Positions 45,789-54,980 are shown, counted from the stretch's first letter. The stretch: 64,000 bases of DNA from Lysobacter sp. HDW10 (GCF_011300685.1 NZ_CP049864.1:310001-374000), one strand, 5' to 3'. Notes: a model not told the origin generated them from the sequence alone. Made by a program: numbers and translations.

Positions 45789-47140
45789 TACAACGTCTCC
45801 ACTAAGAGTTTAATGTCGGCCATCGGCAAACCAACAATTCCACGGATTGAACTTTCCGAACCATGTATCACCAGCGCATCGTGCAGCCATGCTTGCTGCG
45901 TATGCTCATCTTGCGTTCCGGTGGCGATAGCCACGTCGAATGTGTAACTCCCTTGCTGCAGCAGTGGCATTCGAAAGCTGAACTCAGCACAGGCGATCTC
46001 ACCTTGATTCACGTTCACGGGTGAATTGAGCTGCGTCAAATAAGTGTTGTCACCGAAAATACGTTGGCCAAGCCTGTCTTTAAGATAGAAGCCGACAATG
46101 ACGTCTTTTAAGTTTTGCACGGCCTCGGCGCGGATACGAAGTGTGACATTCTCGCCACCAAGCAAGAGTGTCAAGTGATGTCCCTGCTCGTTCAAGAGCG
46201 CAACTTCTGCAATGCGTGCACCGCCGGTGCCGAAGCCGCCGCTTTGCTCTTCAAACTCGAAAACCTCGATCAAAGATCGCCTTGAAGATGCGTCGATTAG
46301 ATCCTGTCGGTAGTCACGCACGTACTCGGCCGGCGCGCGCTTACTTGAAGTACGTGCGTTGTCCTGCAAGCTCTTTACGGACTCGCCGAAATCTGCGCGA
46401 TCCTTTGCGTGCTGTTCAGCCAGGTACGCCTCTACAACGTCCTTCGCAGCACCATCAGCTCTGAGATTTCCGTTGTCCAGCCAAATTGCCCGATCGCACA
46501 GGCTTGTCACTGCGCCCGAGTCATGACTCACGAACAGTAAGGTTCCGCGCTCGCGAAATGCGCGCATAAATCGCATGCATTTCTGGGCGAATCGCACGTC
46601 TCCCACGCTCAGTGCTTCGTCGATGACCAACGTATCGGCATCGACATGTGCGGCAATCGCAAAAGCCAGCCTCACGTACATCCCGCTCGAATAGGTCTTA
46701 ACGGGCATATCGATGTGCTCACCGATATCTGCGAAATCTGCAATTGACGAAAAGCGCTCTTCGATTTGCTTCTTCTTCAACCCCATCAACGAACCGTTTA
46801 GAAAAACGTTCTCTCGCCCGGTAAATTCCGGGTTGAATCCTGCGCCAAGCTCTAACAACGCGGCTACGCGGCCTTTCACAACGGCCGTGCCGGTGGTTGG
46901 CGTTAAGGTGCCACAAATGATGTGGAGGAGCGTGGACTTTCCTGATCCATTTGTGCCGATGATGCCGACGCTCTCCCCCTTTCGAAGTTCGAAAGAGATG
47001 TCGCGCAGCGCATCAAACTGATTCTTTCGCGCGTAGGTTTTCCCCGTGAGCGCAGACATGAGTCTTTGCGCAGGCCGCTCAAAAATCGGGAATCGTTTCC
47101 CGACCTCTTTGCACTGGATCACAATCGAATCAGAGGACAT
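45788..47140 (-). CDS. wzt: O-antigen ABC export ATPase with C-terminal carbohydrate-binding domain
   Basis: Nucleotide-binding subunit of a Wzm/Wzt O-polysaccharide exporter, 450 residues. Walker A is GTNGSGKS at 62-69, Walker B lies in [11 protein letters not shown] near 171-181, and the switch His in [10 protein letters not shown]. After a linker (about 245-290) comes a Wzt_C-type beta-sandwich (about 295-450) that in related systems recognises the modified non-reducing end of the chain. It overlaps wzm by 11 bases and shares one base with the fused transferase gene. A Wzt_C domain fits with methyltransferases in the cluster, whose product could be the export signal. Confidence 0.93.
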   Translation of the reverse strand: MSSDSIVIQCKEVGKRFPIFERPAQRLMSALTGKTYARKNQFDALRDISFELRKGESVGIIGTNGSGKSTLLHIICGTLTPTTGTAVVKGRVAALLELGAGFNPEFTGRENVFLNGSLMGLKKKQIEERFSSIADFADIGEHIDMPVKTYSSGMYVRLAFAIAAHVDADTLVIDEALSVGDVRFAQKCMRFMRAFRERGTLLFVSHDSGAVTSLCDRAIWLDNGNLRADGAAKDVVEAYLAEQHAKDRADFGESVKSLQDNARTSSKRAPAEYVRDYRQDLIDASSRRSLIEVFEFEEQSGGFGTGGARIAEVALLNEQGHHLTLLLGGENVTLRIRAEAVQNLKDVIVGFYLKDRLGQRIFGDNTYLTQLNSPVNVNQGEIACAEFSFRMPLLQQGSYTFDVAIATGTQDEHTQQAWLHDALVIHGSESSIRGIVGLPMADIKLLVETL

Positions 47141-47948
47141 CAGAGAATCCAGTACTGGCTTTTCTAAAGAGTGAGTGCGCTAGATACATGAGAGCGAGTG
47201 AACACACCGTTGCAATAGCCAGGGCATTGAAGTTCGGCAATTGATTCCAAAGCGCGACGTTTCGCGTTTGGTCGATAAAGAATGTCAATGGATTCAGGTA
47301 GAAGATGAGTTTGTACTTCTCATCCAAGGTGTCTACAGGAATAATCGCCGACGAAAGAAAGAACATCGCGGTCGAGACGATTGGCATGACCTGACCCAAG
47401 TCCTTGAAGTAAGGACCAAGCGCCGAAAGAAACCATGACGCAGCCACGCACAACAAGACCAGTGGAAGTAGCACTACCGGAAGCCAGACAACGGTAGCGG
47501 CCAAGTCGTGGTAGTAAGCGCCGGCAATCAGAATGAATACGATCAGATTCATCGCCACATGAAAGAGCGCCGACAAGATGGACACCCAAGACAGAATCGG
47601 CAATGGAAACACAACGCGTTTTACGTACGAAGCATTTTCCTGCATCAGCTTCGGCGCGCGCGAAATGCATTCTGCGAAAAGTCCGTGAACAATGATTCCG
47701 AGAAACAAGATGGGCGTGAAGTCTGCCATTTCACCCTGGGATGAAACCCACCTCGACTTCATGATGCTGCCGAATGCAATTGAATAAATGATCAGCGTAA
47801 AGAGCGGACCCAGAAGGGACCACAGCAAACCGAAATGGGCGCCGCGATAGCGCCCCAACACGTCGCGTTTCGCGAGCTCCCAAGTAAGTGAGCGAAATCG
47901 TCCCAATGCGTGAAATGGGGACGTCAGAGCGAGGGGGAAGTTGAGCAT
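47130..47948 (-). CDS. wzm: O-antigen ABC export permease
   Basis: ABC-2 type permease of 272 residues with six hydrophobic helices. It opens with a cytoplasmic amphipathic part (FRSLTWELAKRDVLGRYRGAHFG split across 18-40) characteristic of Wzm and TagG-type exporters. The conserved end PLTFFIDQTRNVALWNQLPN leads into the last helix. It is the first gene of the minus O-antigen run, 56 bases from metB, which is transcribed the same way, so read-through from metB is possible. It moves the finished lipid-linked polysaccharide to the periplasmic face. Confidence 0.92.
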   Translation of the reverse strand: MLNFPLALTSPFHALGRFRSLTWELAKRDVLGRYRGAHFGLLWSLLGPLFTLIIYSIAFGSIMKSRWVSSQGEMADFTPILFLGIIVHGLFAECISRAPKLMQENASYVKRVVFPLPILSWVSILSALFHVAMNLIVFILIAGAYYHDLAATVVWLPVVLLPLVLLCVAASWFLSALGPYFKDLGQVMPIVSTAMFFLSSAIIPVDTLDEKYKLIFYLNPLTFFIDQTRNVALWNQLPNFNALAIATVCSLALMYLAHSLFRKASTGFSDVL

Positions 47949-48004
47949 GCTCGGTAGGTACCAGTGAACAGAGGGAAACGCTTGCGTTCTAAAAGGCTCC
48001 GAAT

Positions 48005-49186
48005 TCAGTCGAGCGCGTGATTCAAATCTTCAAAGAGGTCAACCGCGCTTTCAATCCCCACACTCAACCGCACCAGATTGTCCGTAATGCCCAACGCAGC
48101 GCGGCGCTCCACCGGCACACTCGCATGCGTCATCACCGCCGGGTGATTCACCAAACTTTCCACACCGCCGAGCGATTCGGCCAACGTAAACAGTTCAAGA
48201 CGCTCACAGAAACGTGCGGCTTCTTGCATGCCGCCTTTCAGATACACAGTCACGATGCCGCCAAAACCGTCCATCTGACGTTTGGCGAGTTCATGCTGCG
48301 GGTGGCTTGCCAGACCTGGATACAACACTTTCTCGACGCTCGGATGCTTTTCCAGCATTTGCGCAATGGCGAGCGCGTTCTCGCAATGCGCCTTCATACG
48401 CAAGTGCAAGGTCTTCAGGCCACGCAACGCAAGGAAGCTATCGAACGGCCCTTGCACGCCACCAATGGAGTTTTGCAAGAAGGCCAGTTGGTCAGCGAGT
48501 TCCGAATTGTCGCCCACCACCAACATGCCACCGACCATATCGGAGTGACCATTGAGATACTTCGTGGCCGAATGCATGACAACATCCGCGCCCAAGCTCA
48601 GCGGACGTTGCACCATTGGCGACGCAAAGGTGTTGTCCACCACCACGATCAAGCCATGCTTTTTCGCAACGGCAGCTACAGCCGCGATATCGATAATCTT
48701 CAACAGCGGGTTGGTGGGTGTTTCAATCCACAGCAATTTTGTTTTTGGCGTGATCGCAGCTTCAAACGCAGCCAAGTCCGTCAGGTCAACGAAACTGAAG
48801 TCCAAGCCGGCGCTACGACGACGCACGCGCTCAAACAAACGGTAGGTGCCGCCGTAGAGATCATCGACCGCAACAACGTGATCACCACTGTCCAACATTT
48901 CCAGCAAGGTCGAGGTGGCCGCCATGCCGGATGCAAAGGCAAACCCGCGGGTACCCCCTTCCAACGAGGCCACGCAACGCTCATAGGCAAAACGGGTCGG
49001 GTTATGTGTGCGCGAGTATTCGAAACCCTGATGCACGCCCGGGCTGGATTGCGCGTACGTGCTGGTGGCGTAAATGGGCGGCATGACCGCGCCTGTGCTC
49101 GGATCGACCGATTGTCCGCCGTGGATGGCAAGCGTGCCTAAGGCATGCGCTGCGGATGAACGTGCGTCCTTCGATTCTTGGGTCAT
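48005..49186 (-). CDS. metB: Cystathionine gamma-synthase / gamma-lyase family enzyme
   Basis: PLP enzyme of the Cys/Met metabolism family, 393 residues from the ATG at 49186. PLP-Lys209 lies in MHSATKYLNGHSDM; other motifs are PPIYATSTYAQ, YSRTHNPTRFAYE and AFASGMAATSTLL. In xanthomonads the homologue here is called metB and marks the right border of the LPS locus. Sequence alone does not separate cystathionine gamma-synthase from gamma-lyase. The neighbouring cystathionine beta-synthase favours reverse trans-sulfuration (gamma-lyase activity). The start TTG at 49198 is less likely than the ATG. Confidence 0.9.
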   Translation of the reverse strand: MTQESKDARSSAAHALGTLAIHGGQSVDPSTGAVMPPIYATSTYAQSSPGVHQGFEYSRTHNPTRFAYERCVASLEGGTRGFAFASGMAATSTLLEMLDSGDHVVAVDDLYGGTYRLFERVRRRSAGLDFSFVDLTDLAAFEAAITPKTKLLWIETPTNPLLKIIDIAAVAAVAKKHGLIVVVDNTFASPMVQRPLSLGADVVMHSATKYLNGHSDMVGGMLVVGDNSELADQLAFLQNSIGGVQGPFDSFLALRGLKTLHLRMKAHCENALAIAQMLEKHPSVEKVLYPGLASHPQHELAKRQMDGFGGIVTVYLKGGMQEAARFCERLELFTLAESLGGVESLVNHPAVMTHASVPVERRAALGITDNLVRLSVGIESAVDLFEDLNHALD

Positions 49187-49276
49187 GAGTTCATCCAATT
49201 AGGTAGGTGCATAACCCCTAATTTTAACATCCCTGTATGGGGCGGACTCCATCAAATCTTGAACGCCGCCCGCTAT

Positions 49277-50653
49277 TCAGGCAACCCGTCTACGGAGGTA
49301 ATTGAGCAAATCAATGCGCGTGATCAATCCCAAGAATTTGTCGCCGTCCATCACGATCGCGACATGACCGCGGTTGAACACGGGCAGCAGCTCTTCCATG
49401 GGGGCCGTCACGTTGACGCGGTCCAAATTCGACACCATGGCCGTAGAGACCGGGTCGCGGAAGCGCGTTTCGTCGCCATACACGTGGAGCAGCATATCGC
49501 TTTCGTCCAAAATGCCGACCAGCGCATCGCCTTCCATCACCGGCAATTGCGACACGTCATAGAGCTTCATGCGTTGATACGCGGTCAGCAATAGATCATT
49601 CGGACCTACGACCACCGTGTCCCGAAGCGAATACGGGCGCAAAATCAAATCGCGCAAATCACCGTGCTGCTCGCGCTCGATGAAGCCGTTGTCCAACATC
49701 CAATAATCGTTGTACATCTTCGACAAATATTTGTTGCCCGTGTCCGGCACCAAGACCAACACATTCTTGGTTTCGGTTTGCTCTTGGCAATATTTCAGTG
49801 CGGCAGCCAACAAGGTGCCGGTTGAGGATCCGCCCAATACACCTTCTTTTGCCAGCAAATTGCGGGCCGCGGTAAAGCTTTCTTTATCGCTAATCGCATA
49901 CGCTTTCTTGACGCGCGTGAAGTCCGAGATCGACGGCAAGAAATCTTCACCGATACCCTCGACCAACCAGCTCCCCGACTTGGTGCTCAAGGTGCCTTCA
50001 TTGATGTATTGCGTGAGAATCGAGCCGACCGGGTCAGCAAGAATCATGTCTGTGTGCGGCGATTGCTTCGCCAAACAACGCGACAAGCCTGTCATGGTGC
50101 CCGAGCTGCCACAGCCAAACACGATGGCATCGACACCACCGGCAACAGCCATCTGCTGCAGCAGTTCCGGCCCGGTGCCGAACTCATGCGCAGCCGGATT
50201 GTCCGGATTCCCGAATTGATTAATGAAATAGGCACCGGGTGTTTCATTGGCGATGCGCTCGGCCAGGTCTTGGTAGTAGTCCGGATGTCCTTTCGCGACG
50301 TCTGAGCGCGTCAACACCACTTCGGCGCCCATGGCCTTCAAGTTAAAGATTTTTTCGCGGCTCATCTTGTCGGGCACAACCAAGATCAAGCGATAGCCTT
50401 TTTGCTGTGCGACGAGCGCCAAGCCGATGCCGGTGTTGCCTGCCGTGCCTTCGACCAAAGTTGCGCCAGGCTTGATGTCGCCGCGCTTCTCAGCCGCTTC
50501 GATCATCGCGAGACCGATTCTGTCCTTGATCGAACCCCCGGGGTTTTGGCTTTCAAGCTTGAGAAAGACGCGGCATGTGCCGGTATCCAAGTGTCGGGCT
50601 TCTACGATCGGCGTGCCGCCGATGAGGTCAAGGACAGAGGTGTGTAGGGTCAT
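49277..50653 (-). CDS. Cystathionine beta-synthase with C-terminal CBS pair
   Basis: PLP enzyme that condenses serine and homocysteine to cystathionine. The 458-residue protein has PLP-Lys43 in NPGGSIKDRIG, the substrate loop EGTAGNTGIGLA near 68-79, VFGCGSSGTMTG near 173-184 for phosphate binding, and GGSSTGTLLAAA. Two CBS domains follow at about 335-458 (VVVGPNDLLLTAYQRM; STAMVSNLDRV). The 90-base gap before metB and the shared strand suggest a trans-sulfuration pair. No N-terminal heme domain is present, as usual in bacteria. Confidence 0.93.
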   Translation of the reverse strand: MTLHTSVLDLIGGTPIVEARHLDTGTCRVFLKLESQNPGGSIKDRIGLAMIEAAEKRGDIKPGATLVEGTAGNTGIGLALVAQQKGYRLILVVPDKMSREKIFNLKAMGAEVVLTRSDVAKGHPDYYQDLAERIANETPGAYFINQFGNPDNPAAHEFGTGPELLQQMAVAGGVDAIVFGCGSSGTMTGLSRCLAKQSPHTDMILADPVGSILTQYINEGTLSTKSGSWLVEGIGEDFLPSISDFTRVKKAYAISDKESFTAARNLLAKEGVLGGSSTGTLLAAALKYCQEQTETKNVLVLVPDTGNKYLSKMYNDYWMLDNGFIEREQHGDLRDLILRPYSLRDTVVVGPNDLLLTAYQRMKLYDVSQLPVMEGDALVGILDESDMLLHVYGDETRFRDPVSTAMVSNLDRVNVTAPMEELLPVFNRGHVAIVMDGDKFLGLITRIDLLNYLRRRVA

Positions 50654-50736
50654 GCGGATCCGAGGGCCTGATGGCGGCTAGGGGTAATCTGCATGATAAC
50701 TCGCGGGTGATGCGCGCCCCACCCAGTTTTTAAGGT

Positions 50737-50763
50737 GCCCTCTCCATGTCAGATGGAGAGGGC
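50737..50763. repeat. Perfect 11-bp inverted repeat between cbs and the DUF465 gene
   Basis: GCCCTCTCCAT (50737-50747) and ATGGAGAGGGC (50753-50763) pair over 11 bases with a five-base loop. It lies in the 169-base gap downstream of the DUF465 gene and upstream of cbs. No T-run follows on either strand. The CCCTCTCC core resembles REP-like palindromes that are scattered between genes in many xanthomonad genomes, though only one copy is seen in this window. Confidence 0.6.
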
Positions 50764-50822
50764 GTTCGCTGTGCTGTTCCCTCGCATGGAGAACGGCGGC
50801 GCGATGCGCCGAGAGGCGCGGT

Positions 50823-51041
50823 TTAGTTGGTAATACGCTCGTACATCGTTTGTAGTTGTGACTTCAACGCAAGCTTTTGTCGCTTCATGTCCGCGAGGGT
50901 CTGGTCGTCTAGGGGGAGTACGCCAAGAGATGCATCCGCGGCTTTCTTGTCGAGTTCGCGGTGGCGGTAATAAAGCTGCCGGAATTCCGGGTTCGCCTTC
51001 ATCATGGATTCCAGCGAGTCTTGCGATTGGCCTTCAAACAT
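50823..51041 (-). CDS. DUF465 (YdcH-family) small protein
   Basis: A 72-residue helical protein. It has the family pattern SLESMMKANPEFRQLYYRHRELDKK and a C-terminal MKRQKLALKSQLQTMYERI helix, each read in parts; it probably forms a coiled-coil hairpin. Function is not established for the family. Of two adjacent ATG codons, the second (51041) is better spaced from GGAGG; the first would add one Met. It is divergent from pilU, with over 200 bases between. Confidence 0.82.
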   Translation of the reverse strand: MFEGQSQDSLESMMKANPEFRQLYYRHRELDKKAADASLGVLPLDDQTLADMKRQKLALKSQLQTMYERITN

Positions 51042-51259
51042 CATTGCCTCCTATCAGCAATTGCGCGGTGCTGCGCGCGGGAACAATGCAATGTCGACAC
51101 CTTGACCCTACTCCCTTCAATCAGCGGAAGCAACGCGCCTCGCACATTCAGGTTGCGATCTTGGGTATTTGGTCGTGTGGGCGTTCATTCGCCTGCAAAA
51201 GCCCTTGCGCAAGTGACCATTTCCTGTTGCCATAGGGGGTTGAAGCTTGGGGAAATTCG

Positions 51260-52447
51260 ATGGATATCGGTCACTTTCTGAAACTCATGATGCAAAAGCG
51301 CGGGTCGGACATGTTCCTGACCACCGGTGCGCCGATTCACGTCAAGATTGAAGGCAAGATGCATCCCTTGGGCACCACGGCATTGCCGCCGGGCTTGGTG
51401 CGCAGAATCGCCAATTCGTTGATGGATGAAGATCAACGCGCCACGTTCGAACGTGAGTTGGAACTCAACATGGGCTTGATGGTCGAAGACATCGGCCGCT
51501 TCCGTGTCAACGTGTTTAAGCAACGCGGCGAAGTGGGCATGGTGATTCGTGCGATTCGCACAGAGATCCCAACGATCAACGAACTGCAATTGCCCGACAC
51601 ACTGAAAACGTTGATTTCCGCACCACGCGGTTTGATTTTGGTGGTGGGTTCAACCGGTTCGGGTAAGTCCACCACCTTGGCTTCGATGATCGATCATCGC
51701 AATAGCCATATGAGTGGCCACATTTTGACGATCGAAGATCCGATCGAATACTTGCATCGCCACAAACGTTCTTTGGTGAACCAGCGCGAAGTCGGGATTG
51801 ATACGCATGGGTTCCATAACGCGCTGAAGAACGCGATGCGTGAAACACCCGATGTCATCTTGATCGGTGAAATCTTGGATGCACACACGATGGAATCCGC
51901 CATTGCGTTCGCAGAAACCGGGCATTTGTGCCTGGCGACATTGCACGCAAACAACGCTGACCAAGCCATCGAACGCATTCTGAACTTCTTCCCGGAATCA
52001 GCGCATAAGAACGTGCTGATGAATCTTTCGCTGAACTTGCACGCTGTGGTCGCACTTCGATTGATTAGCGGTAGTGACGGCAAGCGTTTGCCGGCGTCGG
52101 AAGTGTTGATCAATACGCAGTTGATTCGCGACTTGATGCGTCGGGGTCAAGTGCATGCCATCAAACAAGCGATGGAAGAATCACTTCAAGACGGCATGCA
52201 TACCTTCGATCAGTCTTTGTTCCGACTCACGAAGGCGGGTCGTATCAGCGAGGAAGATGCGCTGCGTGCCGCCGATTCGAGAGATGGTCTGGCCGTGAAG
52301 TTCCGTTTGTCCGATGGTGCGGGCGAAGAGCACGATGCCTACGCAGAAATCTTTGCGACCCAAGCCGCGGATGCCATCAAAGAAGACGACGACGCAGGTA
52401 TTCCGAAGGCGACGGAATTCAGCAACAACTTCGAAGAATTTCAGTAA
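51260..52447 (+). CDS. pilU: Type IV pilus retraction ATPase PilU
   Basis: Hexameric GspE/PilT-family ATPase that supports pilus retraction and twitching with PilT. The 395-residue protein begins MDIGHFLKLMMQKRGSDMFL. Walker A is GSTGSGKS at 130-137, followed by the Asp box HILTIEDPIEYLH, Walker B region DVILIGEILDAHTMESA and the His box HLCLATLHANNADQAIERI in parts. The GEILD form, in place of GEIRD of PilT, and the longer acidic C-terminus mark it as PilU. The usual partner pilT is not adjacent. The 215-base upstream gap has a CTTGCGCAAG palindrome (51204-51213) but no clear promoter. Confidence 0.92.
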   Translation: MDIGHFLKLMMQKRGSDMFLTTGAPIHVKIEGKMHPLGTTALPPGLVRRIANSLMDEDQRATFERELELNMGLMVEDIGRFRVNVFKQRGEVGMVIRAIRTEIPTINELQLPDTLKTLISAPRGLILVVGSTGSGKSTTLASMIDHRNSHMSGHILTIEDPIEYLHRHKRSLVNQREVGIDTHGFHNALKNAMRETPDVILIGEILDAHTMESAIAFAETGHLCLATLHANNADQAIERILNFFPESAHKNVLMNLSLNLHAVVALRLISGSDGKRLPASEVLINTQLIRDLMRRGQVHAIKQAMEESLQDGMHTFDQSLFRLTKAGRISEEDALRAADSRDGLAVKFRLSDGAGEEHDAYAEIFATQAADAIKEDDDAGIPKATEFSNNFEEFQ

Positions 52448-52459
52448 TAACGCCGGTCC

Positions 52460-53128
52460 TTAGGCCGGTTGCGCGTCCACCTGCACAGACGGGTGGGCGG
52501 CCTTGAATGCGTCCAAGCCTTCGCAGGCCGCATCGATTCTTGAGATGTTCGGCCAACGCGCCATGTCCAAACCAAAGCGACGCGCGTTGTAGAGCTGCGG
52601 TATCAGGAAACACTCGGCCATGCCCGGTCGATCGCCGACACAAAATTCACTGCCCTCACCATGCTGGGTGAGGAGCACTTCAAACGCGTCCAAGCCATTG
52701 CCGATCCAATGCTTGGACCATTCATTGCGTTGATCTTCGCCCACATCCAAGGTGTTCGACAAATACTGCAAAACCCGCAAGTTACCGAGCGGATGAATGT
52801 CACACGCAACGACTTGTGACAGCGCACGTGCAAATGCACGTTCACGCGCCGTGGCCGGCAACAGCGACGGCGTGTCAGGAAAAATTTCGTCGACGTATTC
52901 GAGAATCGCGGCAGATTGCGTCAGCACACGATCGCCGTGCGCCAATACAGGGATCAATTCTTGCGGATTACGCTGCGCGTGCGCCGCGGAATGTTGCTCT
53001 CCCCCTTCTCGCACCAAATGCACTGGCACGATGTCGTATTCCAAACCTTTCAGATTGAGTCCGATCCGTACGCGGTAGGCCGCGCTGGAACGCCAATAGG
53101 AATACAGGACGAGGGCATTTCCGCTCAT
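52460..53128 (-). CDS. maiA: Maleylacetoacetate isomerase (zeta-class GST)
   Basis: Glutathione-dependent isomerase that converts maleylacetoacetate to fumarylacetoacetate in tyrosine breakdown. The 222-residue protein carries the zeta-class active-site motif SSAAYRVRIGL (14-24) and the N-terminal thioredoxin-like domain with SAAILEYVDEIFP. The C-terminal domain includes CVGDRPGMAECFLIPQLYNARRFG, split here. Its ATG overlaps the stop of the hydrolase gene (ATGA), giving a two-gene operon for consecutive steps. Homogentisate dioxygenase is not in the window. Confidence 0.9.
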   Translation of the reverse strand: MSGNALVLYSYWRSSAAYRVRIGLNLKGLEYDIVPVHLVREGGEQHSAAHAQRNPQELIPVLAHGDRVLTQSAAILEYVDEIFPDTPSLLPATARERAFARALSQVVACDIHPLGNLRVLQYLSNTLDVGEDQRNEWSKHWIGNGLDAFEVLLTQHGEGSEFCVGDRPGMAECFLIPQLYNARRFGLDMARWPNISRIDAACEGLDAFKAAHPSVQVDAQPA

Positions 53129-54108
53129 GGCTGACGATCTATCCTTTGTTCGATGGCACCGAAGACGGAGGCGCCGGACGCATCAAGCATTTCAATGCGA
53201 ACAGTGTCGCCGAACTTCATGAAGGGTGTGGACGGCTTGCCGTCCCGCAGCGTCTCCACTGTACGCTGTTCTGCAAAGCATGAAGCACCCCGTGTGGTGT
53301 CTTCATTGGCCACCGTGCCCGAGCCAACAATCGTCCCTGCTGACAGCGGTCGGGTCTTGGCGGCATGTGCCACCAATTGGCCGAAGTTGAATTGCATGTC
53401 GACACCCGCTTCGGGCGCACCAAACCATTGCCCATTGATATGGGTCAGCATGGCGAGGTGGACTTTCGAATCTTGCCACGCGTCACCCAGCTCATCGGGC
53501 GTCACGAACACGGGGGACAGCGCAGAGCGCGGCTTGGATTGGAGAAAGCCAAACCCTTTGGCCAATTCACCCGGAATCAGGCCGCGCAAGCTGACGTCGT
53601 TGACCAGGCCCACCAACTGGATATGGGTGGCGGCGGCTTCCGGTGACACACCTGCGGGGACGTCGTCGGTGATGACCACGACTTCCGCTTCCAAATCAAT
53701 CCCATAGTCTTCTGAGGCCACAAGCACGGCATCGCGCGGACCATAGAAACCGGCACTGACGGCTTGATACATCAATGGGTCAACGTAGAAGCTTTCCGGC
53801 ACTTCCGCACCGCGCGCACGACGCACGCGTTCGACATGCGGCAAGTAGGCGCTGCCGTCGACAAACTCATAGGCGCGCGGCATGGGTGCTGCCAAAGCTT
53901 GGAAGTCCACATCGAAAGCGCCTTCGGCATGACCTGCGTTCAATTGGTCCGAAAGCGCGTTCAAACGCGGGGCGATATTCGACCAGTCTTCCAGCGCACG
54001 TTGCAAAGTGTCGACGATGCCGGTGGCGCGCACCGCACGCTTCAAATCACGTGAAACGACGATCAAAGTGCCGTCGCGGCCGCCTTCTTTCAGAGAACCC
54101 AGTTTCAT
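53125..54108 (-). CDS. Fumarylacetoacetate hydrolase-family protein
   Basis: Predicted to cleave fumarylacetoacetate to fumarate and acetoacetate, the last step of tyrosine catabolism, given its coupling to maiA. The 327-residue protein has a FAH fold with YGPRDAVLVASEDYGIDLEAE in parts (metal-ligand acidic residues near 145-155), VVITDDVPAG, LVNDVSLRGL and the GTIVGSGTVANED segment near 255-270. It is the short bacterial form, not the longer eukaryotic type. Related hydrolases act on other beta-diketones, but context favours fumarylacetoacetate. The acetoacetate formed could be used by scoAB at 23224-24566. Confidence 0.88.
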   Translation of the reverse strand: MKLGSLKEGGRDGTLIVVSRDLKRAVRATGIVDTLQRALEDWSNIAPRLNALSDQLNAGHAEGAFDVDFQALAAPMPRAYEFVDGSAYLPHVERVRRARGAEVPESFYVDPLMYQAVSAGFYGPRDAVLVASEDYGIDLEAEVVVITDDVPAGVSPEAAATHIQLVGLVNDVSLRGLIPGELAKGFGFLQSKPRSALSPVFVTPDELGDAWQDSKVHLAMLTHINGQWFGAPEAGVDMQFNFGQLVAHAAKTRPLSAGTIVGSGTVANEDTTRGASCFAEQRTVETLRDGKPSTPFMKFGDTVRIEMLDASGASVFGAIEQRIDRQP

Positions 54109-54174
54109 TCAAACATCCAATTGGTCCGAAAGGCGTATTTTCGCACACGTGGAATGGGCTGGATGTCGCTCGTA

Positions 54175-54924
54175 TCAATCTTCGCCGATAAACGCATTGG
54201 CTCGGTATGTAAGCACCAAAGTGTCGCGGTGCCCCGCTCGATCTTCCACGGCGCGACGAATCGGTGTGCTCTCGTGAATCACCCGCGCATCTTCCATAAA
54301 AAGCAGGCTCCACGGCGCACGCAAAACAAATCGTTGACCGTTAGGCCCGTTGTAGTCGAACACCCGGGTTTCACCACCGGTGATATTGACGCGATCAACC
54401 AAAATGACGGCAACGAAGTCCACGCCATCGCGATGTGCGCCTTCGGGTGTGGGGCGACCGAGGCCGTCTCCCGTATCGATTCGAAATTGATGTGCCTCGA
54501 CGAACCATTTTGTGTCGACGCCCCGAATGAGGTTGCATGCGCGCGCCAACGCTAACACCGTCTCGCGCCATGCAGGATTCGACAGCGTGTCTTCCAGCAC
54601 CGGCGCAAACATGCGGTGCAATCCGCCATGAAGTGCGTTGTAGTCCACCGGCTGAAAATGCGCACGATGCGGTTGCAATGCGATTTCGTCGTTCTCAACC
54701 CACAAGCTCGCGTGCCGTCTAAAACGGTATTTACCGCCGTCGCGCAGCCATTCGTCAGGCGGCAAGTCATCCCATGTGGCTTTCAGCGATTCGAATGCCT
54801 GTGTAGGCATACCCGCCAGTCGCTCGAAATCCGGCGTTGCCAAGGCCGCGTAGCCATACAAACGCACATCCTGTTCGAAGTCGTTGAGTGCGCTGTAAGG
54901 CGGGGAAAAAGTCTCTTCGTTCAT
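54175..54924 (-). CDS. 2OG-Fe(II) oxygenase family protein
   Basis: A 249-residue protein of the 2OG-Fe dioxygenase family that includes amino acid hydroxylases such as B. thuringiensis isoleucine hydroxylase (PF10014-like). The iron-binding triad is His164-x-Asp166 in EGAHRDGVDFVAV and His217 in ARVIHEST. GHRDTLVLTYR near 231-241 may hold the 2-oxoglutarate-binding Arg. A free amino acid is a plausible substrate (inference). The start is the ATG at 54924; a frame to 55071 runs through the rpsI terminator and is rejected. It lies directly behind that terminator. Confidence 0.8.
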   Translation of the reverse strand: MNEETFSPPYSALNDFEQDVRLYGYAALATPDFERLAGMPTQAFESLKATWDDLPPDEWLRDGGKYRFRRHASLWVENDEIALQPHRAHFQPVDYNALHGGLHRMFAPVLEDTLSNPAWRETVLALARACNLIRGVDTKWFVEAHQFRIDTGDGLGRPTPEGAHRDGVDFVAVILVDRVNITGGETRVFDYNGPNGQRFVLRAPWSLLFMEDARVIHESTPIRRAVEDRAGHRDTLVLTYRANAFIGED

Positions 54925-54956
54925 GTCGACAAGATTACGGGATTTGAGGCACAAAA

Positions 54957-54980
54957 AAACCCGCATCGAGATGCGGGTTT
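54957..54980 (-). terminator. Intrinsic terminator of the rplM-rpsI operon
   Basis: AAACCCGCATC and GATGCGGGTTT form a perfect 11-bp stem around a two-base loop, 24 bases after the rpsI stop. On the minus strand it is followed by a T-run through 54953. It ends the ribosomal operon and separates it from the oxygenase gene. Confidence 0.93.

Larger units (their letters stand above)
28970..47948. other. LPS O-antigen biosynthesis and export locus between etfA and metB
   Basis: About 19 kb of polysaccharide genes fill the interval between etfA and metB, the known hypervariable lps locus of Xanthomonas. A plus-strand run (28970-38966) builds and transfers an acyl-modified amino sugar by inference. 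A minus-strand run (38979-47948) encodes ABC export, a fused methyltransferase-glycosyltransferase and GDP-heptose synthesis. The two halves converge with 12 bases between them. Sequence here looks more AT-rich than the flanks. No priming glycosyl-1-phosphate transferase and no O-antigen ligase gene is recognisable, so these must lie elsewhere. Confidence 0.88.

Noticed and set aside
47977-47988. AACGC-TT-GCGTT inverted repeat between metB and wzm as a terminator or operator
   Set aside because: The 5-bp stem is too short to support either, and no T-run follows in the metB direction.
48017-49141. Long plus-strand open frame (374 codons) opposite metB
   Set aside because: It lies wholly antisense to a well-supported PLP enzyme; its translation is rich in His, Arg and Gln with no domain.
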